From NCBI GenBank assembly GCA_003104975.1, contig PQAM01000001.1, forward strand, positions 55,639 to 119,638: a stretch of DNA of 64,000 bases, read 5' to 3'. The DNA is from Candidatus Methylomirabilota bacterium. GTDB taxonomy: Bacteria > Methylomirabilota > Methylomirabilia > Methylomirabilales > Methylomirabilaceae. Shown one piece after another: positions 34,336 through 42,984 of the stretch. The first letter of the stretch is position 1; each line of letters begins with the position of its first letter. Both the position numbers and the translations under genes were made by a program. Below the pieces are notes generated by a model. The model worked only from the letters and a program-made list of their open reading frames with translations, was not told the DNA's origin and did no database searches.

Positions 34336-34950
34336 TTACTTGAACAGGTCATTGATACCGGAACCACTGCGCTCCAGCTGATTGTTGGCGGGATTACACT
34401 CAGGGTCGGATTTGATATGACGATATAGCCGCAGCATATAGCTCGGGGGGAACTCCCCCTCGGAAGACGAGGAGGCATTCCAATCCCGCTCATAGGCTAC
34501 GGTCACCTCCTGGCCCGGAGCGAAATTGAGATGAGGGAACTCCTGGCTTGCAACGCGCTGACTTTTTTGAAATAGGTTGAGGGTCAGCGTGCCCGAGTAA
34601 GCGACGGGGCTTATATTCTTGACCACACCGGTGATCCGCACGCGACCCTTAAACTGGCTGGTCTTCGACACGATGCCGAAATCAATCCGCTGGGCGGCGA
34701 GATCGGCGCAGGGCTTCATCCCGCCAGGAACCGGTGGCTTCGTGACTTCAGCGGGCGTTTTCACTTCTGGGGTGAGGGATTTTTGAGACTCTTGCGGGGG
34801 TTTAATTGGTATTGGGGGCGGCCCAGCTTGGGCGTCATGAGAAGATACGACCACCAAGGCCATGCTCGATAGCAAAGCGGCCGCCAATAATCGCCTGCTC
34901 CCAAAGCGTGTTGGACGAATCCCCATCGTAACAAGTCCTCGCTGTGTCAT
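34336..34950 (-). CDS. Exported protein, paralogue of 33668 product
   Basis: A 204-residue protein. The signal region (MTQRGLVTMGIRPTRFGSRR then a hydrophobic core ending HDAQAG) is nearly the same as that of the gene at 35871. The mature part is instead related to the product of 33668: DLAAQRIDFGIVSKTSQFKG, RVRITGVVKNISPVAYSG and CNPANNQLERSGSGINDL. So the gene joins a leader from one family to a body from another. Its upstream DNA is also a copy of that before 35871. The AGGAGGAAAGC ribosome site is strong. Function unknown. Confidence 0.72.
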   Translation of the reverse strand: MTQRGLVTMGIRPTRFGSRRLLAAALLSSMALVVVSSHDAQAGPPPIPIKPPQESQKSLTPEVKTPAEVTKPPVPGGMKPCADLAAQRIDFGIVSKTSQFKGRVRITGVVKNISPVAYSGTLTLNLFQKSQRVASQEFPHLNFAPGQEVTVAYERDWNASSSSEGEFPPSYMLRLYRHIKSDPECNPANNQLERSGSGINDLFK

Positions 34951-35068
34951 TGCTTTCCTCCTTTTCAGTTACCCTGTTTATGGCCTGTCGTTCAGTTTCA
35001 GTTACCCGGTATGTCGCTCACACGGGTCGGAAGGTTCATCGCTTGATCCGCTCTACAAATCGGATGAG
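34900..35068. repeat. Segmental duplicate of 36138-36308
   Basis: This 165-bp stretch repeats the DNA at 36138-36308. It includes the leader start, the ribosome site with CGTTTCCTCCTTTTCAGTTAC-like sequence, the intergenic region and the last codons of the anti-sigma gene (here read as DLIRFVERIKR, 35036-35072). It shows that the exported-protein genes arose by duplication from the 3' border of the anti-sigma gene. Confidence 0.8.
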
Positions 35069-35084
35069 GTCGGGTCCTGTTCCT

Positions 35085-35810
35085 TTAGCCAATACACTTG
35101 CCATCGACTTTGTTATTCGTCTCCCCTTTGCCTTCGTCAACCTTGTTCTCGAAATCTGTGATGACGGTGAAACTGCAATCGGGCTTAAAGCAGCCCGCAG
35201 GTATCTCGAAAATGCGCGACACTGCTTGGCCTGGCAACAAATCACTAAAGTCATCGCCTAGACCGGTGTCGGTTTTTGTGCCAGACGTAGTACTAAAGAG
35301 TACAGCGGTCGTCCGTGGTGGCGCAGCGACAAGCCCCTGATTCTTCAGGTTAACCTGCAACTTTATTTTGCCGCCGAAACTGCGGCAGAAGGAACCTGAC
35401 GATGGCGGAAAAGCCACCAGGTCAGCTTTTCTCGGGGTAAGAGGCGGCGTCTTGGTGATTCCGGGCGTGAGGGGCTTCAGAGGGCCTGGCTGGGGTGGGG
35501 CTGGAGTAGCCGTGGGTTGGGCTGGGTCGTGTGGTGCAGCGGGAGGAGCTTGCGCCGCCGGGTCAACTGGAAGGTCACAGACGACCACGCCGTCGCTTCC
35601 AGTAAGACAACAAAACTCTAAGCCGTTCTCAGTAACCCAGATAAAGCCATTTAACAGACAAAGGTCTCGGCGTATTGCAAACGCGTAATCAGAAAATATT
35701 AGCGTAAAGGCTGTACTAAATAGCAAGGCTTTTGCGAGGCGTCTCTTGGACCTGTAGCGTTTGGCGGATACTTTCTGGGAATATGCGGTTGTGCGCTGCT
35801 CTTCCATCAT
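35085..35810 (-). CDS. Exported CARDB-like protein with Pro-rich linker
   Basis: A 241-residue protein. A long basic N-terminus (1-29) precedes a hydrophobic export segment (KALLFSTAFTLIFSDYAFA). A Cys-containing N-domain (LCLLNGFIWVTENGLEFCC) and a Pro/Ala-rich linker (85-125) lead to a CARDB-like module starting KADLVAFPPS and ending DEGKGETNNKVDGKC, with a CFKPDC pair as in the product of 32652. The ATG at 35810 follows GAGGAGGG. Probably cell-surface or secreted; its partner is unknown. Confidence 0.72.
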   Translation of the reverse strand: MMEEQRTTAYSQKVSAKRYRSKRRLAKALLFSTAFTLIFSDYAFAIRRDLCLLNGFIWVTENGLEFCCLTGSDGVVVCDLPVDPAAQAPPAAPHDPAQPTATPAPPQPGPLKPLTPGITKTPPLTPRKADLVAFPPSSGSFCRSFGGKIKLQVNLKNQGLVAAPPRTTAVLFSTTSGTKTDTGLGDDFSDLLPGQAVSRIFEIPAGCFKPDCSFTVITDFENKVDEGKGETNNKVDGKCIG

Positions 35811-35870
35811 GTACCCTCCTCTGGAAGCGACAATTCTTTATTCCTTCGCAGGTATCGAACCAGGGTCGGT

Positions 35871-36188
35871 TCACCGCTTGGCTTTGTCAGGCTGAGCGGG
35901 ATCTGGATCCATCGAAAGACTGGAAGTGCGTGAACTTGGTTTCGAGGCTCTTTTAGCCCCTTGGCGTTTACTGGGGCACTGACCGTCCTTATTGGGCTTT
36001 CCCTCCCAACATCTTTGAAGGAGGGGGTCGTCCTGCTCCCTGCTAAAGCCGTCTTTGGTTCGAGCATGCACGTCATGGACGGAGACCAACACTAAGGCCG
36101 TACCGAACAGTAAGGCCACCGTCGATAATCGCATGCCCGTAGAGCGTGTTGGGCGAAGCCCCATCGTAATAAATCCATGACGTGTCAT
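35871..36188 (-). CDS. Small exported hydrophilic protein
   Basis: A 105-residue protein. The leader (MTRHGFITMGLRPTRSTGMR then a hydrophobic core ending HDVHARTK) matches that of the gene at 34336, but the mature 62 residues are short, charged and low-complexity (KRQGAKRASKPSSRTSS, DPDPAQPDKAKR). It could be a real small secreted protein or a decayed copy that lost its domain. The ribosome site AAAGGAGGAAACG is strong. It is the first gene after the anti-sigma factor. Confidence 0.55.
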   Translation of the reverse strand: MTRHGFITMGLRPTRSTGMRLSTVALLFGTALVLVSVHDVHARTKDGFSREQDDPLLQRCWEGKPNKDGQCPSKRQGAKRASKPSSRTSSLSMDPDPAQPDKAKR

Positions 36189-36273
36189 CGCGTTTCCTCC
36201 TTTTCAGTTACGGCGTTTACGGTCTGTGGTTCAGTTTCGGTTACTGGGTATGTCGCGGCACGGGTCGGAAGGT

Positions 36274-36978
36274 TCATGGCTTGATCCGCTCTACGAACCG
36301 GATGAGGTCTGAGCGCGATCGTAAGGTGTCGAGGACCTTTTCCAGGTCGCCCGCCGAAGATCCAACCTCGACAATATAGAACCCGGCTGCCGACGGCCCG
36401 TCGATGATCCGGCCGCCGATGGCCTGAAGGAGGGCGCGAACCGCGTGTTCAGGGGCGCGCTCCTGGAAGGCCACGCGAAACCGTAGCCTGGCTGCCGCTC
36501 CGGAGGGCTTCATCGTCGGCCCGCTGAGCGTCCCAAACTGCTCCTGGCGTCCCTGGACGCGGAGACTGAGAAGGCCTACGATGGCTGCCAGTTGGAGGAC
36601 GATCACGGCGGTGGCAAGGATGGGCGCCCATCGGGGGGCAAACAGCGCATGCAGCCGGGCGATGAGGCGTTCGCCCAAGCCAGGTTCAATTGAAGCCTTG
36701 ACGTTTTGTGTGGACTGCGCTGTGGAATCCGTCGCCTCGATGCGGGCCACGACCCTTGCGAACAGGTCGGCGGAGGGCGTGGGGGCGGTCGCGTGAGACG
36801 CCTGTATCCACCCTTTGAGCTGTCTCAGCTCCTTCAGCTCTTGCCGGCAGGCCGCGCAGTGACTCACGTGATCTTTGACCTGGCGCTGCTCCCCCTCCGC
36901 CAAAGTCCCGTTCAGATACCAGGGCAGGAGCAGGGCGATCTCATGATCCATCCCCTCTTTCAGCTCAGACTCACCCAT
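36274..36978 (-). CDS. Zinc-binding anti-sigma factor
   Basis: A 234-residue single-pass membrane protein. The N-terminal cytoplasmic anti-sigma domain has the ZAS motif HX3CX2C (H37, C41, C44). A transmembrane helix (WAPILATAVIVLQLAAIVGLLSL, about 118-140) leads to a periplasmic domain of about 95 residues ending SDLIRFVERIKP, with FYIVEVG inside. It overlaps the ECF sigma gene by 8 bp, the usual arrangement. Signals would be sensed by the periplasmic part. The last codons and the DNA just beyond are duplicated at 34900-35068. Confidence 0.9.
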   Translation of the reverse strand: MGESELKEGMDHEIALLLPWYLNGTLAEGEQRQVKDHVSHCAACRQELKELRQLKGWIQASHATAPTPSADLFARVVARIEATDSTAQSTQNVKASIEPGLGERLIARLHALFAPRWAPILATAVIVLQLAAIVGLLSLRVQGRQEQFGTLSGPTMKPSGAAARLRFRVAFQERAPEHAVRALLQAIGGRIIDGPSAAGFYIVEVGSSAGDLEKVLDTLRSRSDLIRFVERIKP

Positions 36979-37588
36979 CCTGTTCCCCTTTAACGCCGAG
37001 CTGCGCTAATCTGCGCTTCAGTTGTTGCTTGGCGTAGAATACCCTGGTCTTTACGGTATTGACGGGACAGCCCACCAGTTCCGCGATCTCCTGGTAATGC
37101 AGCTCGTGATAGAAGGCGAGCTCCAGCACCTCCCGGTGCTCCACCGACAGGGTCTGGAGCGCCTTCTGGACCAGTTCGATCTGTTCACCTTTATGCACCT
37201 GCTCCAACGGACCGTCCTCGAACGTCTGGATCTCCGGAACCTCATCCCCAATCGAATCGGACGAAGGGGGGCGTGCGCGCAGGGCACTCAGGGCCTTATA
37301 CCGGGCAATCCCGAGGAGCCAGGTCGAGACCCTCGAGTCCCCGCGAAACCGAGCAGCCCCACGCCACACCTCGAGCATCGTTTCACACATTAACTCCTCG
37401 GCGACGGCCGGCATTCTCACAAGACTGAGAAGATACCCATACACCCTTCGCTCGTACCGCCGGTATAGAAGATCAAACGCCTCTCGGCTTCCCGCCGCGA
37501 TGTGGGCCAGGATGGCGCCTTCGTCCTTCTTATCCATATGTAGCGGGATCACGCAAAAAGGTTCACTACACTCCTCGCTACGGCTCAT
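36971..37588 (-). CDS. ECF-family RNA polymerase sigma factor
   Basis: A 205-residue sigma factor with region 2 (AFDLLYRRYERRVYGYLLSLV and ELMCETMLEVWRGAARFRG) and region 4 (LSVEHREVLELAFYHELHYQ, CPVNTVKTRVFYAKQQLKRRL). The ATG at 37588 overlaps the protease stop (ATGA), which favours it over an internal ATG at 37537 that also gives a full ECF core. The anti-sigma gene overlaps its 3' end. The protease, sigma and anti-sigma genes thus form one translationally coupled unit, and the ten exported-protein genes downstream are candidate targets. Confidence 0.93.
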   Translation of the reverse strand: MSRSEECSEPFCVIPLHMDKKDEGAILAHIAAGSREAFDLLYRRYERRVYGYLLSLVRMPAVAEELMCETMLEVWRGAARFRGDSRVSTWLLGIARYKALSALRARPPSSDSIGDEVPEIQTFEDGPLEQVHKGEQIELVQKALQTLSVEHREVLELAFYHELHYQEIAELVGCPVNTVKTRVFYAKQQLKRRLAQLGVKGEQDG

Positions 37589-40500
37589 CTGCAAACCAAG
37601 GAAGATCCAACAAATCGGCAGACTGCGCGGCACGCATCGACCCGGCCGCTACCGTACAGGCGATCCTTGCCGGCGGCCCCAAGGTCCTCAGCGGTCTCTT
37701 CAAGGACGCGCTGCACCTCTTCCGGAGAGAGGCGCGGTGAGACCTGAAGCAGCAAGGCTACCACCCCGCTCACGTGGGCGGCCGCCAGCGAGGTGCCTGA
37801 GTGCACACCGAACTGCGCTCCTGGCATCGTGGTCATCACCTCTACGCCAGGCGCCGCCAGATCGATGAAATCACCCCTGGTCGCCTGAGGATACAACCCG
37901 TCTCTTGCATTGACGGCGGTCACGGCGATCACGGTGGGGAGGGCGGCGGGGTACGGTGCGCGTCCGGTTGGCCCGGCGTTTCCGGCGGCGGCGACGACGA
38001 CAGTCCCAAGCTTCGCCGCACGATCGACCAGTCGAGGCAACAGCAGATCTGCCGGGCCGCCCAGGCTGAGGTTGATGACCCTGGCATCATTCATCAGGGC
38101 ATCATCGATCCCTCTGGCGATGCCTTCGGAGGTGCACACCCCTTCCGGACGATCTTTCGCTGCCGCTCGACAGGCGCGGACCGCCAGGAGCCCCACCTCG
38201 GGCGCGACACCGTAAATCCCGATCGCATTGTCGGCCCTCGCGGCGATCACGCCGGCAACCAGCGTCCCATGTGTCTCTTCCTCGATAAACTCCTCTCCCG
38301 GGACGAAGTTGACCCGCCTGACAATCCGATCGCGCAGATCGGGGTGTCGCGCGTCGATTCCGGTATCGACGACCGCGACACGAATCCCTCGACCGGTGGC
38401 GCGACCGTGGACCTGATCGGCGCGAATGGCCCGAGGCCCGTACTGCAGCGAGGCCAGCGGATCGGTGTGGACCGCCGCCGTTGGGCTCAGGTAGTTGGGC
38501 TGGGCAAAGAGCACGCGAGGATCGGCCTGCAGGGCAAAGATCAGGCTGCCCACGCTCCCCGGGCCGCTGATCTCAAAGACGACGATCGCGACGTCGATCG
38601 ATTTCAGCTCAAAGGTGCGGAGCGGATGGACGGCATAACGCCGCGCCAGGTCATTGACAATTTTGACCACGACATCGGTCGGGCCCGCCTTCAGAGCGGC
38701 CAGGACCTGTCGGGGCACGAAGGTCCCTATGGGCGGGTCAGGGCTCCACGTGAATATGCGGCTCGAGCTGGCCGCCACAATGTTACCGTCAACATCAAGC
38801 CCATTGACCTGCCATCGGTAGCGTTTGCCGATCACGAGGTTCCGCTCATAGACGGGCGGCATACTGTAGCGCGTCTCTTTAACCAGGGCGGAGAAGAGAG
38901 GCGTATCCGCCTCCTCTTCACTGACATCGAGCCGGTACTGCGCCACTTCGGCCACCCCCTTCCATTCGAAGGCTGCGCCCGGTTGTGGCAGTCGGGCCTT
39001 GTCGGCCGGCGCGATCAGTTCGATGGCCTCGGCTGCCTTGGAGGCGGCAGTGACAAAGTAGGTGATGGGGGGGATCTCAAAGGTGGCGGGTGGACTCGTG
39101 ATCCGGAAGGTAACCTGATGCGGCCCAGGCTCGAAGGTGGGCAGCGGCGGGACATCCGGCGTGGTGAGCGTGACCAGGTCGCCGAACGTCAGAAACTTCC
39201 TGATGATCGTCAGCGTCCGACCGTCCACCTCCCATGCGGCCTCCAGCAGTCCCGACCCATTGAACTCGACGAAGGCGATCGCCTTCAGGTGCTCGAAGTT
39301 TTTGGGCACGGTAATCTCGCCACGGCCGTTGTCAAACCGCAGCTCGACGCGGCGGAGCGAGAAGGGCCCGGCCGCCGAAGAGACCACCCGCATCGGGACG
39401 GTTGCCGTGACAGCGGTGTTGCCGCCGGAAAAGAGACGCTGAAAAGTGAAAGTCGGCGACCCGCCGCGAAGCGACCGTTCCGCGACTACTTGCGGGACAG
39501 TGAGGGTCTCCGTCACGACCCCGCGACCACCAACGATGGTCACGGACAGTCCGCCACCGCCTGTTCCGAGCGTCCCGCCACTGTCGGCAACAAATGTTCC
39601 CAATGGTGAGGTCAGCGTGAAGGTGGTTTGAATGTTCGCGGTGAAGGTGTAGGTGATCGCGATAGGAACCGACTGGATAAGGCTCACCTGGGCCGGCGAG
39701 GGGCTGGTGTTCACAGAAACCGCCACTGAGAAGGGCGATAGGGGGTTGATGGTTTCGACAGCGCTCGCGCTGCCGGTGCAGCTCGACGTGCCGGTTGCGG
39801 TGGCCGTGAAAGTCCCCGCGCTGCTGTAGGTATGACTGGTCGTCAACGGGAATGATCCGCTCAGAGTGGTCGAGGTCGCGTCGCCGAAGGTGAGCGTCAG
39901 ACTGCCGCAGGCGCCGGTGCCGGAGACGGTGAAGGCGACCGGCTGGCCAACCAGGGTGGAAGCAGGGGTGGCACTGAGCGAGGTGATGGTGCCAGGGGCC
40001 GCCGTCACGGTCACCACCGTGCTGGCCGAGCCGGTGCAGCTCGACGTGCCGGTTGCGGTGGCCGTGAAAGTCCCCGCGCTGCTGTAGGTGTGGCTGGCCG
40101 TCAGCGGGAATGATCCGCTCAGAGTGGTCGAGGTCGCGTCGCCGAAGGTGAGCGTGAGGCTGCCGCAGGCCCCGGTGCCGTTGACGGTGAAAGTGACCGG
40201 CTGGCCGACTACGACGGTCGAGGGGATAGCGGAAAGCGACGTGACCGCGCCAGGCAAGCTGACGACGATCGTCGGCCCAACGGCAGTGGCAGGCGTACAG
40301 AAGGCGGCTGAGCCACCAGCGGCGCTAGCGATTATACTGAAGCTTCCGGCGGCAAGATACGCATGGCTCACGGTCGTCGTAGTGTTTGACGGGACGGTTG
40401 TCGATGTGGCGTCGCCGAAATTGACCGTAATGAGTCCCGCACTACAGCCGGAGGAGCTGACCGTGACAGAGACTGGTTGCCCCACGACGACAGACATTGG

Positions 40501-40593
40501 CGACGCCGTCACCGACAGCGCCGCCCAGGCAGGGCTCGACATCGCCAGCGAAGCCAACACCATAAGCATGAGGATTGTGGCTCGGCGTCTCAT
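37585..40593 (-). CDS. Secreted subtilisin-like (S8) protease with PKD-like repeats
   Basis: A 1002-residue protein. The signal peptide (1-24, ending SPAWA) is followed by three PKD-like repeats (about 28-285), then beta domains, an Fn3-like module (about 560-650), an inhibitor-like prosegment (about 660-720) and the S8 catalytic domain. D743 (VAVVDTGID), H775 (ETHGTLVAG), N872 (AAAGN) and S935 (GTSLAAAH) form the active site. Repeats two and three are nearly identical in DNA as well (period 258 bp), so they are a recent duplication or kept alike by gene conversion. It overlaps the sigma gene by 4 bp, which suggests it takes part in that regulatory circuit. Confidence 0.92.
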   Translation of the reverse strand: MRRRATILMLMVLASLAMSSPAWAALSVTASPMSVVVGQPVSVTVSSSGCSAGLITVNFGDATSTTVPSNTTTTVSHAYLAAGSFSIIASAAGGSAAFCTPATAVGPTIVVSLPGAVTSLSAIPSTVVVGQPVTFTVNGTGACGSLTLTFGDATSTTLSGSFPLTASHTYSSAGTFTATATGTSSCTGSASTVVTVTAAPGTITSLSATPASTLVGQPVAFTVSGTGACGSLTLTFGDATSTTLSGSFPLTTSHTYSSAGTFTATATGTSSCTGSASAVETINPLSPFSVAVSVNTSPSPAQVSLIQSVPIAITYTFTANIQTTFTLTSPLGTFVADSGGTLGTGGGGLSVTIVGGRGVVTETLTVPQVVAERSLRGGSPTFTFQRLFSGGNTAVTATVPMRVVSSAAGPFSLRRVELRFDNGRGEITVPKNFEHLKAIAFVEFNGSGLLEAAWEVDGRTLTIIRKFLTFGDLVTLTTPDVPPLPTFEPGPHQVTFRITSPPATFEIPPITYFVTAASKAAEAIELIAPADKARLPQPGAAFEWKGVAEVAQYRLDVSEEEADTPLFSALVKETRYSMPPVYERNLVIGKRYRWQVNGLDVDGNIVAASSSRIFTWSPDPPIGTFVPRQVLAALKAGPTDVVVKIVNDLARRYAVHPLRTFELKSIDVAIVVFEISGPGSVGSLIFALQADPRVLFAQPNYLSPTAAVHTDPLASLQYGPRAIRADQVHGRATGRGIRVAVVDTGIDARHPDLRDRIVRRVNFVPGEEFIEEETHGTLVAGVIAARADNAIGIYGVAPEVGLLAVRACRAAAKDRPEGVCTSEGIARGIDDALMNDARVINLSLGGPADLLLPRLVDRAAKLGTVVVAAAGNAGPTGRAPYPAALPTVIAVTAVNARDGLYPQATRGDFIDLAAPGVEVMTTMPGAQFGVHSGTSLAAAHVSGVVALLLQVSPRLSPEEVQRVLEETAEDLGAAGKDRLYGSGRVDACRAVCRFVGSSLVCR
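39763..40180 (-). repeat. 258-bp tandem repeat inside the protease gene
   Basis: The sequence GCTCGACGTGCCGGTTGCGG recurs at 39781 and 40039, 258 bp (86 codons) apart, with near-identity extending over about 150 bp on either copy. The repeat encodes one PKD-like unit containing GACGSLTLTFGDATSTTLSG. Confidence 0.8.
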
Positions 40594-40649
40594 CTTAGTG
40601 CCACCTTTCGGAGTTACGGTGACGTATTATTTCGAACCAACTTTTCCAT

Positions 40650-40755
40650 CCCCTCTCCCCACTGCGGGAGAGGGTTAGGGTGAGGGGGACGGCTCGGCAC
40701 CATCGCCTCTTTACACCCTCACCCCCACCCTCTCCCATCCAGGGAGAGGGGGCAG
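40650..40755. repeat. CCCTCTCCC inverted repeats
   Basis: Two hairpins (CCCTCTCCC...GGGAGAGGG and CCCTCTCCC...GGGAGAGGG) are joined by GGTGAGGGGG / CCCTCACCCCC, between the protease and the barrel gene. The same words occur at 19690-19783 and 49745-49790, so this is a dispersed family. The hairpins could also end transcription of the barrel gene. Confidence 0.7.
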
Positions 40756-40789
40756 GAATGAACGTCACCCTATTTATGGTCATAAGCAC

Positions 40790-42984
40790 TTAGTACCCCC
40801 CAGGCCTAAACCCGAAGGCCGTCTGGACATCCGGGAGGCGGCCCACGCTCTTCGGTCCGAAGAGATCGCCCCAGACTGGCGGCAAGAGCGGGAGAGGGGC
40901 AAGTAGGTCGATGATCACGAACACCCCCCACTGCTCCTGGCTGTTCAAGGCGTTGATCTGGTCGTCGAATCGGTTGTAATCGAACCGCAGCGAGACGGTC
41001 TGCTTCCCGTAGTTGAGGAGGAACTGCTCCAGACTCAGTGAGAGGCGGAAGATACCCGTAAATGAATTCGTCCGGGTCGAATCGTCATCGGCTACCGTCC
41101 GCGTAAATGAGGCCTGCGTATCGAAGGTCAGCAGGTCGGGAATCAGCGCGACATTGGCCGTGAGCGTCGGCAGGTAGGTACTGATCGTGACATCGGCCAC
41201 GCGATCGCGGCTTCGCGTAAAGCCGAACGACGGCGCAAGGTTCAGTCTCTGCGTCGGCCTGTACGACAGCCCCGTCGTGGCGTTCCAGGTAGTCGTGTCC
41301 GGGGGAGAGATCCCATTATGGTTGTCCTGGATGGAGTAGCTCCCGTTCAGATTGGCGCTCCATGTGGGCTGGCTATAGGCGAGCCCCGCGCCGAACAGAT
41401 CGGTGATGGTGTCGAGCCTGTCGAAGCCCACCGGCTCTCGCGTGCTCGCCTGCTCAGACCGGTTGTAGTTGAGGCCCAGGGAGGGGTAGTCTGGAACCTG
41501 AAGACCCCAAGAAGCGCTATAAGCCCGCTGCCTGATGCGGGGCAGGAGCGGATCGTCACGAACGTTGTCGTGAGCTTGGGAGAAGCCGACAGTGTACAGG
41601 GTTGGCCCCCACTGGGTATTGGCCGACACGGTGACCCCCTCCCGGTCGCGGACAAAAAACGGATTGGCAATGCTCTGAAAGTTCAGCCCGATCCGCTGGT
41701 ATTCGGCGCCGAGGTTGAGTCGTTCCCACAGGGTGCCATCCACTCTTACCCGCACCCCCGAATCGCCCCGCCGTCCGAACTCGTCGGCCGTGTTGGCATC
41801 GAAGCGGCTGAACGCTACCTCGCCCTCGCCACGTAGCTTTTGTCCGAAAAGGCTCGAACTGGCCAGTACGCTCAGCAGATCACCGCGCTGGCCGCCTTCG
41901 GCCGAGCCGGTGTTAAATGCCTGGGGCGCGGCGTTCTCGCCGTCCAGCAGCGTTACCTTCATACGGAGCGCCTTCTCAGGCAGCAGGTCCCGAGCTAACG
42001 ACAGACCTTGGACCCGCCGGTCGGGATCGCCGATTCCCAGACCATGGTCGAACCCGACGATCGCGTTGCTCCGAACCTGGAACAAGTGAAACTCAGCCCC
42101 CAACAGCTCCATCGACAGCAGGCCGCCCCGTCTTGGAAACGTTGAACCCGTGGACAGAAAGCTCTCCGCCACCTGGACGTCCCCCAACTGAAGCTTGTGA
42201 GGGTCTTTACTAAGGGTGAACAGGAAGTCGGCCAGGTCGAAGTTATTCCGCGGCGTCTGACCGGGACCAGGAGGACCGGGTCCCTCCGCGTCGATGTAGC
42301 GGAGGTTACCGTCCAAGGTCGCAACGACACCACGCTCGGAGGCCCGGCCCGCGATCTTGACATTGCCGGAAAGATTCCAGTGCGGATCCGTTCCCTGAAC
42401 CCGTCTGACCGCCTGCTCATAGGTCAGGGAGCCCTCCACATCCAGGCTCCCCTCCTCCAGCGCCGAGTAGTCCCGAACAGTAAATGACCACTGGATCGGC
42501 TCGCCCTCCCCAGAGGTTGGGTCCGGGAAGGTGAGAGTTACCATGTGCGGGCCGGGCGCCAGGCCCGACGCCGGCCGATAAGTGAGCCGGCCCGGCCGAC
42601 GCGCCACCTGGCTCGTGACATCCATCCCATCGACGGCGATCACCGCCGCGTCTTGTGTAGGCAGATCAGGCGGAAGGGTAACCTCGATGAGGGGACGACG
42701 ACCGATGACGACTGAATCGGGAGCGGGAGAGAAACGCAGTTTGTCTACCGGCGGACGCAATGGAGCTGATACAGTTGGAGAATCCGCTGAGGGTAATTGC
42801 AGGACAGGGTTGGACGACTGGCCTAATGCCGCTGGGGCGGTCTCACGAGATGAGAGAGAGAGAGAGAGAGAGACGACTCAGGTTCAGAGGGTGCGGTCGA
42901 GGGCGTCTGGGCAAGCACCAAGGGTGACCGCAACACACAGGCGGCGATAGCAACCATGATCCAACCCTTCGATAGTCCGGCCAT
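40790..42984 (-). CDS. Outer-membrane barrel protein, out of frame at an (AG)11 repeat
   Basis: An ATG at 42984 with an AGAGG ribosome site encodes a signal peptide (ending LVLAQ) and runs into a (CT)11 tract (42852-42873); in this sequence it stops shortly after at PPQRH. The frame one base away is open from the tract to 40790 and gives about 670 residues: an N-terminal domain (VDKLRFSPAPDS..., AVDGMDVTSQ) and a long barrel of alternating strands ending in Tyr. That frame has a TGA just before the tract and no signal peptide of its own. Loss of one CT unit (or gain of two) would restore one protein of about 730 residues. Phase variation or a sequencing slip are the two readings. Ligand unknown. 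Confidence 0.75.
42852..42873 (-). repeat. (GA)11 dinucleotide repeat within the barrel gene
   Basis: Eleven uninterrupted GA units (CT on the coding strand) lie about 37 codons after the start of the barrel gene. Ten or thirteen units put the signal peptide in frame with the barrel; eleven, as here, do not. Confidence 0.95.

Noticed and set aside
37801..39609. 602-residue open frame opposite the protease
   Set aside because: Antisense of the catalytic and Fn3-like parts of a clear S8 protease; Asp/Arg/Gly-rich, no domain.
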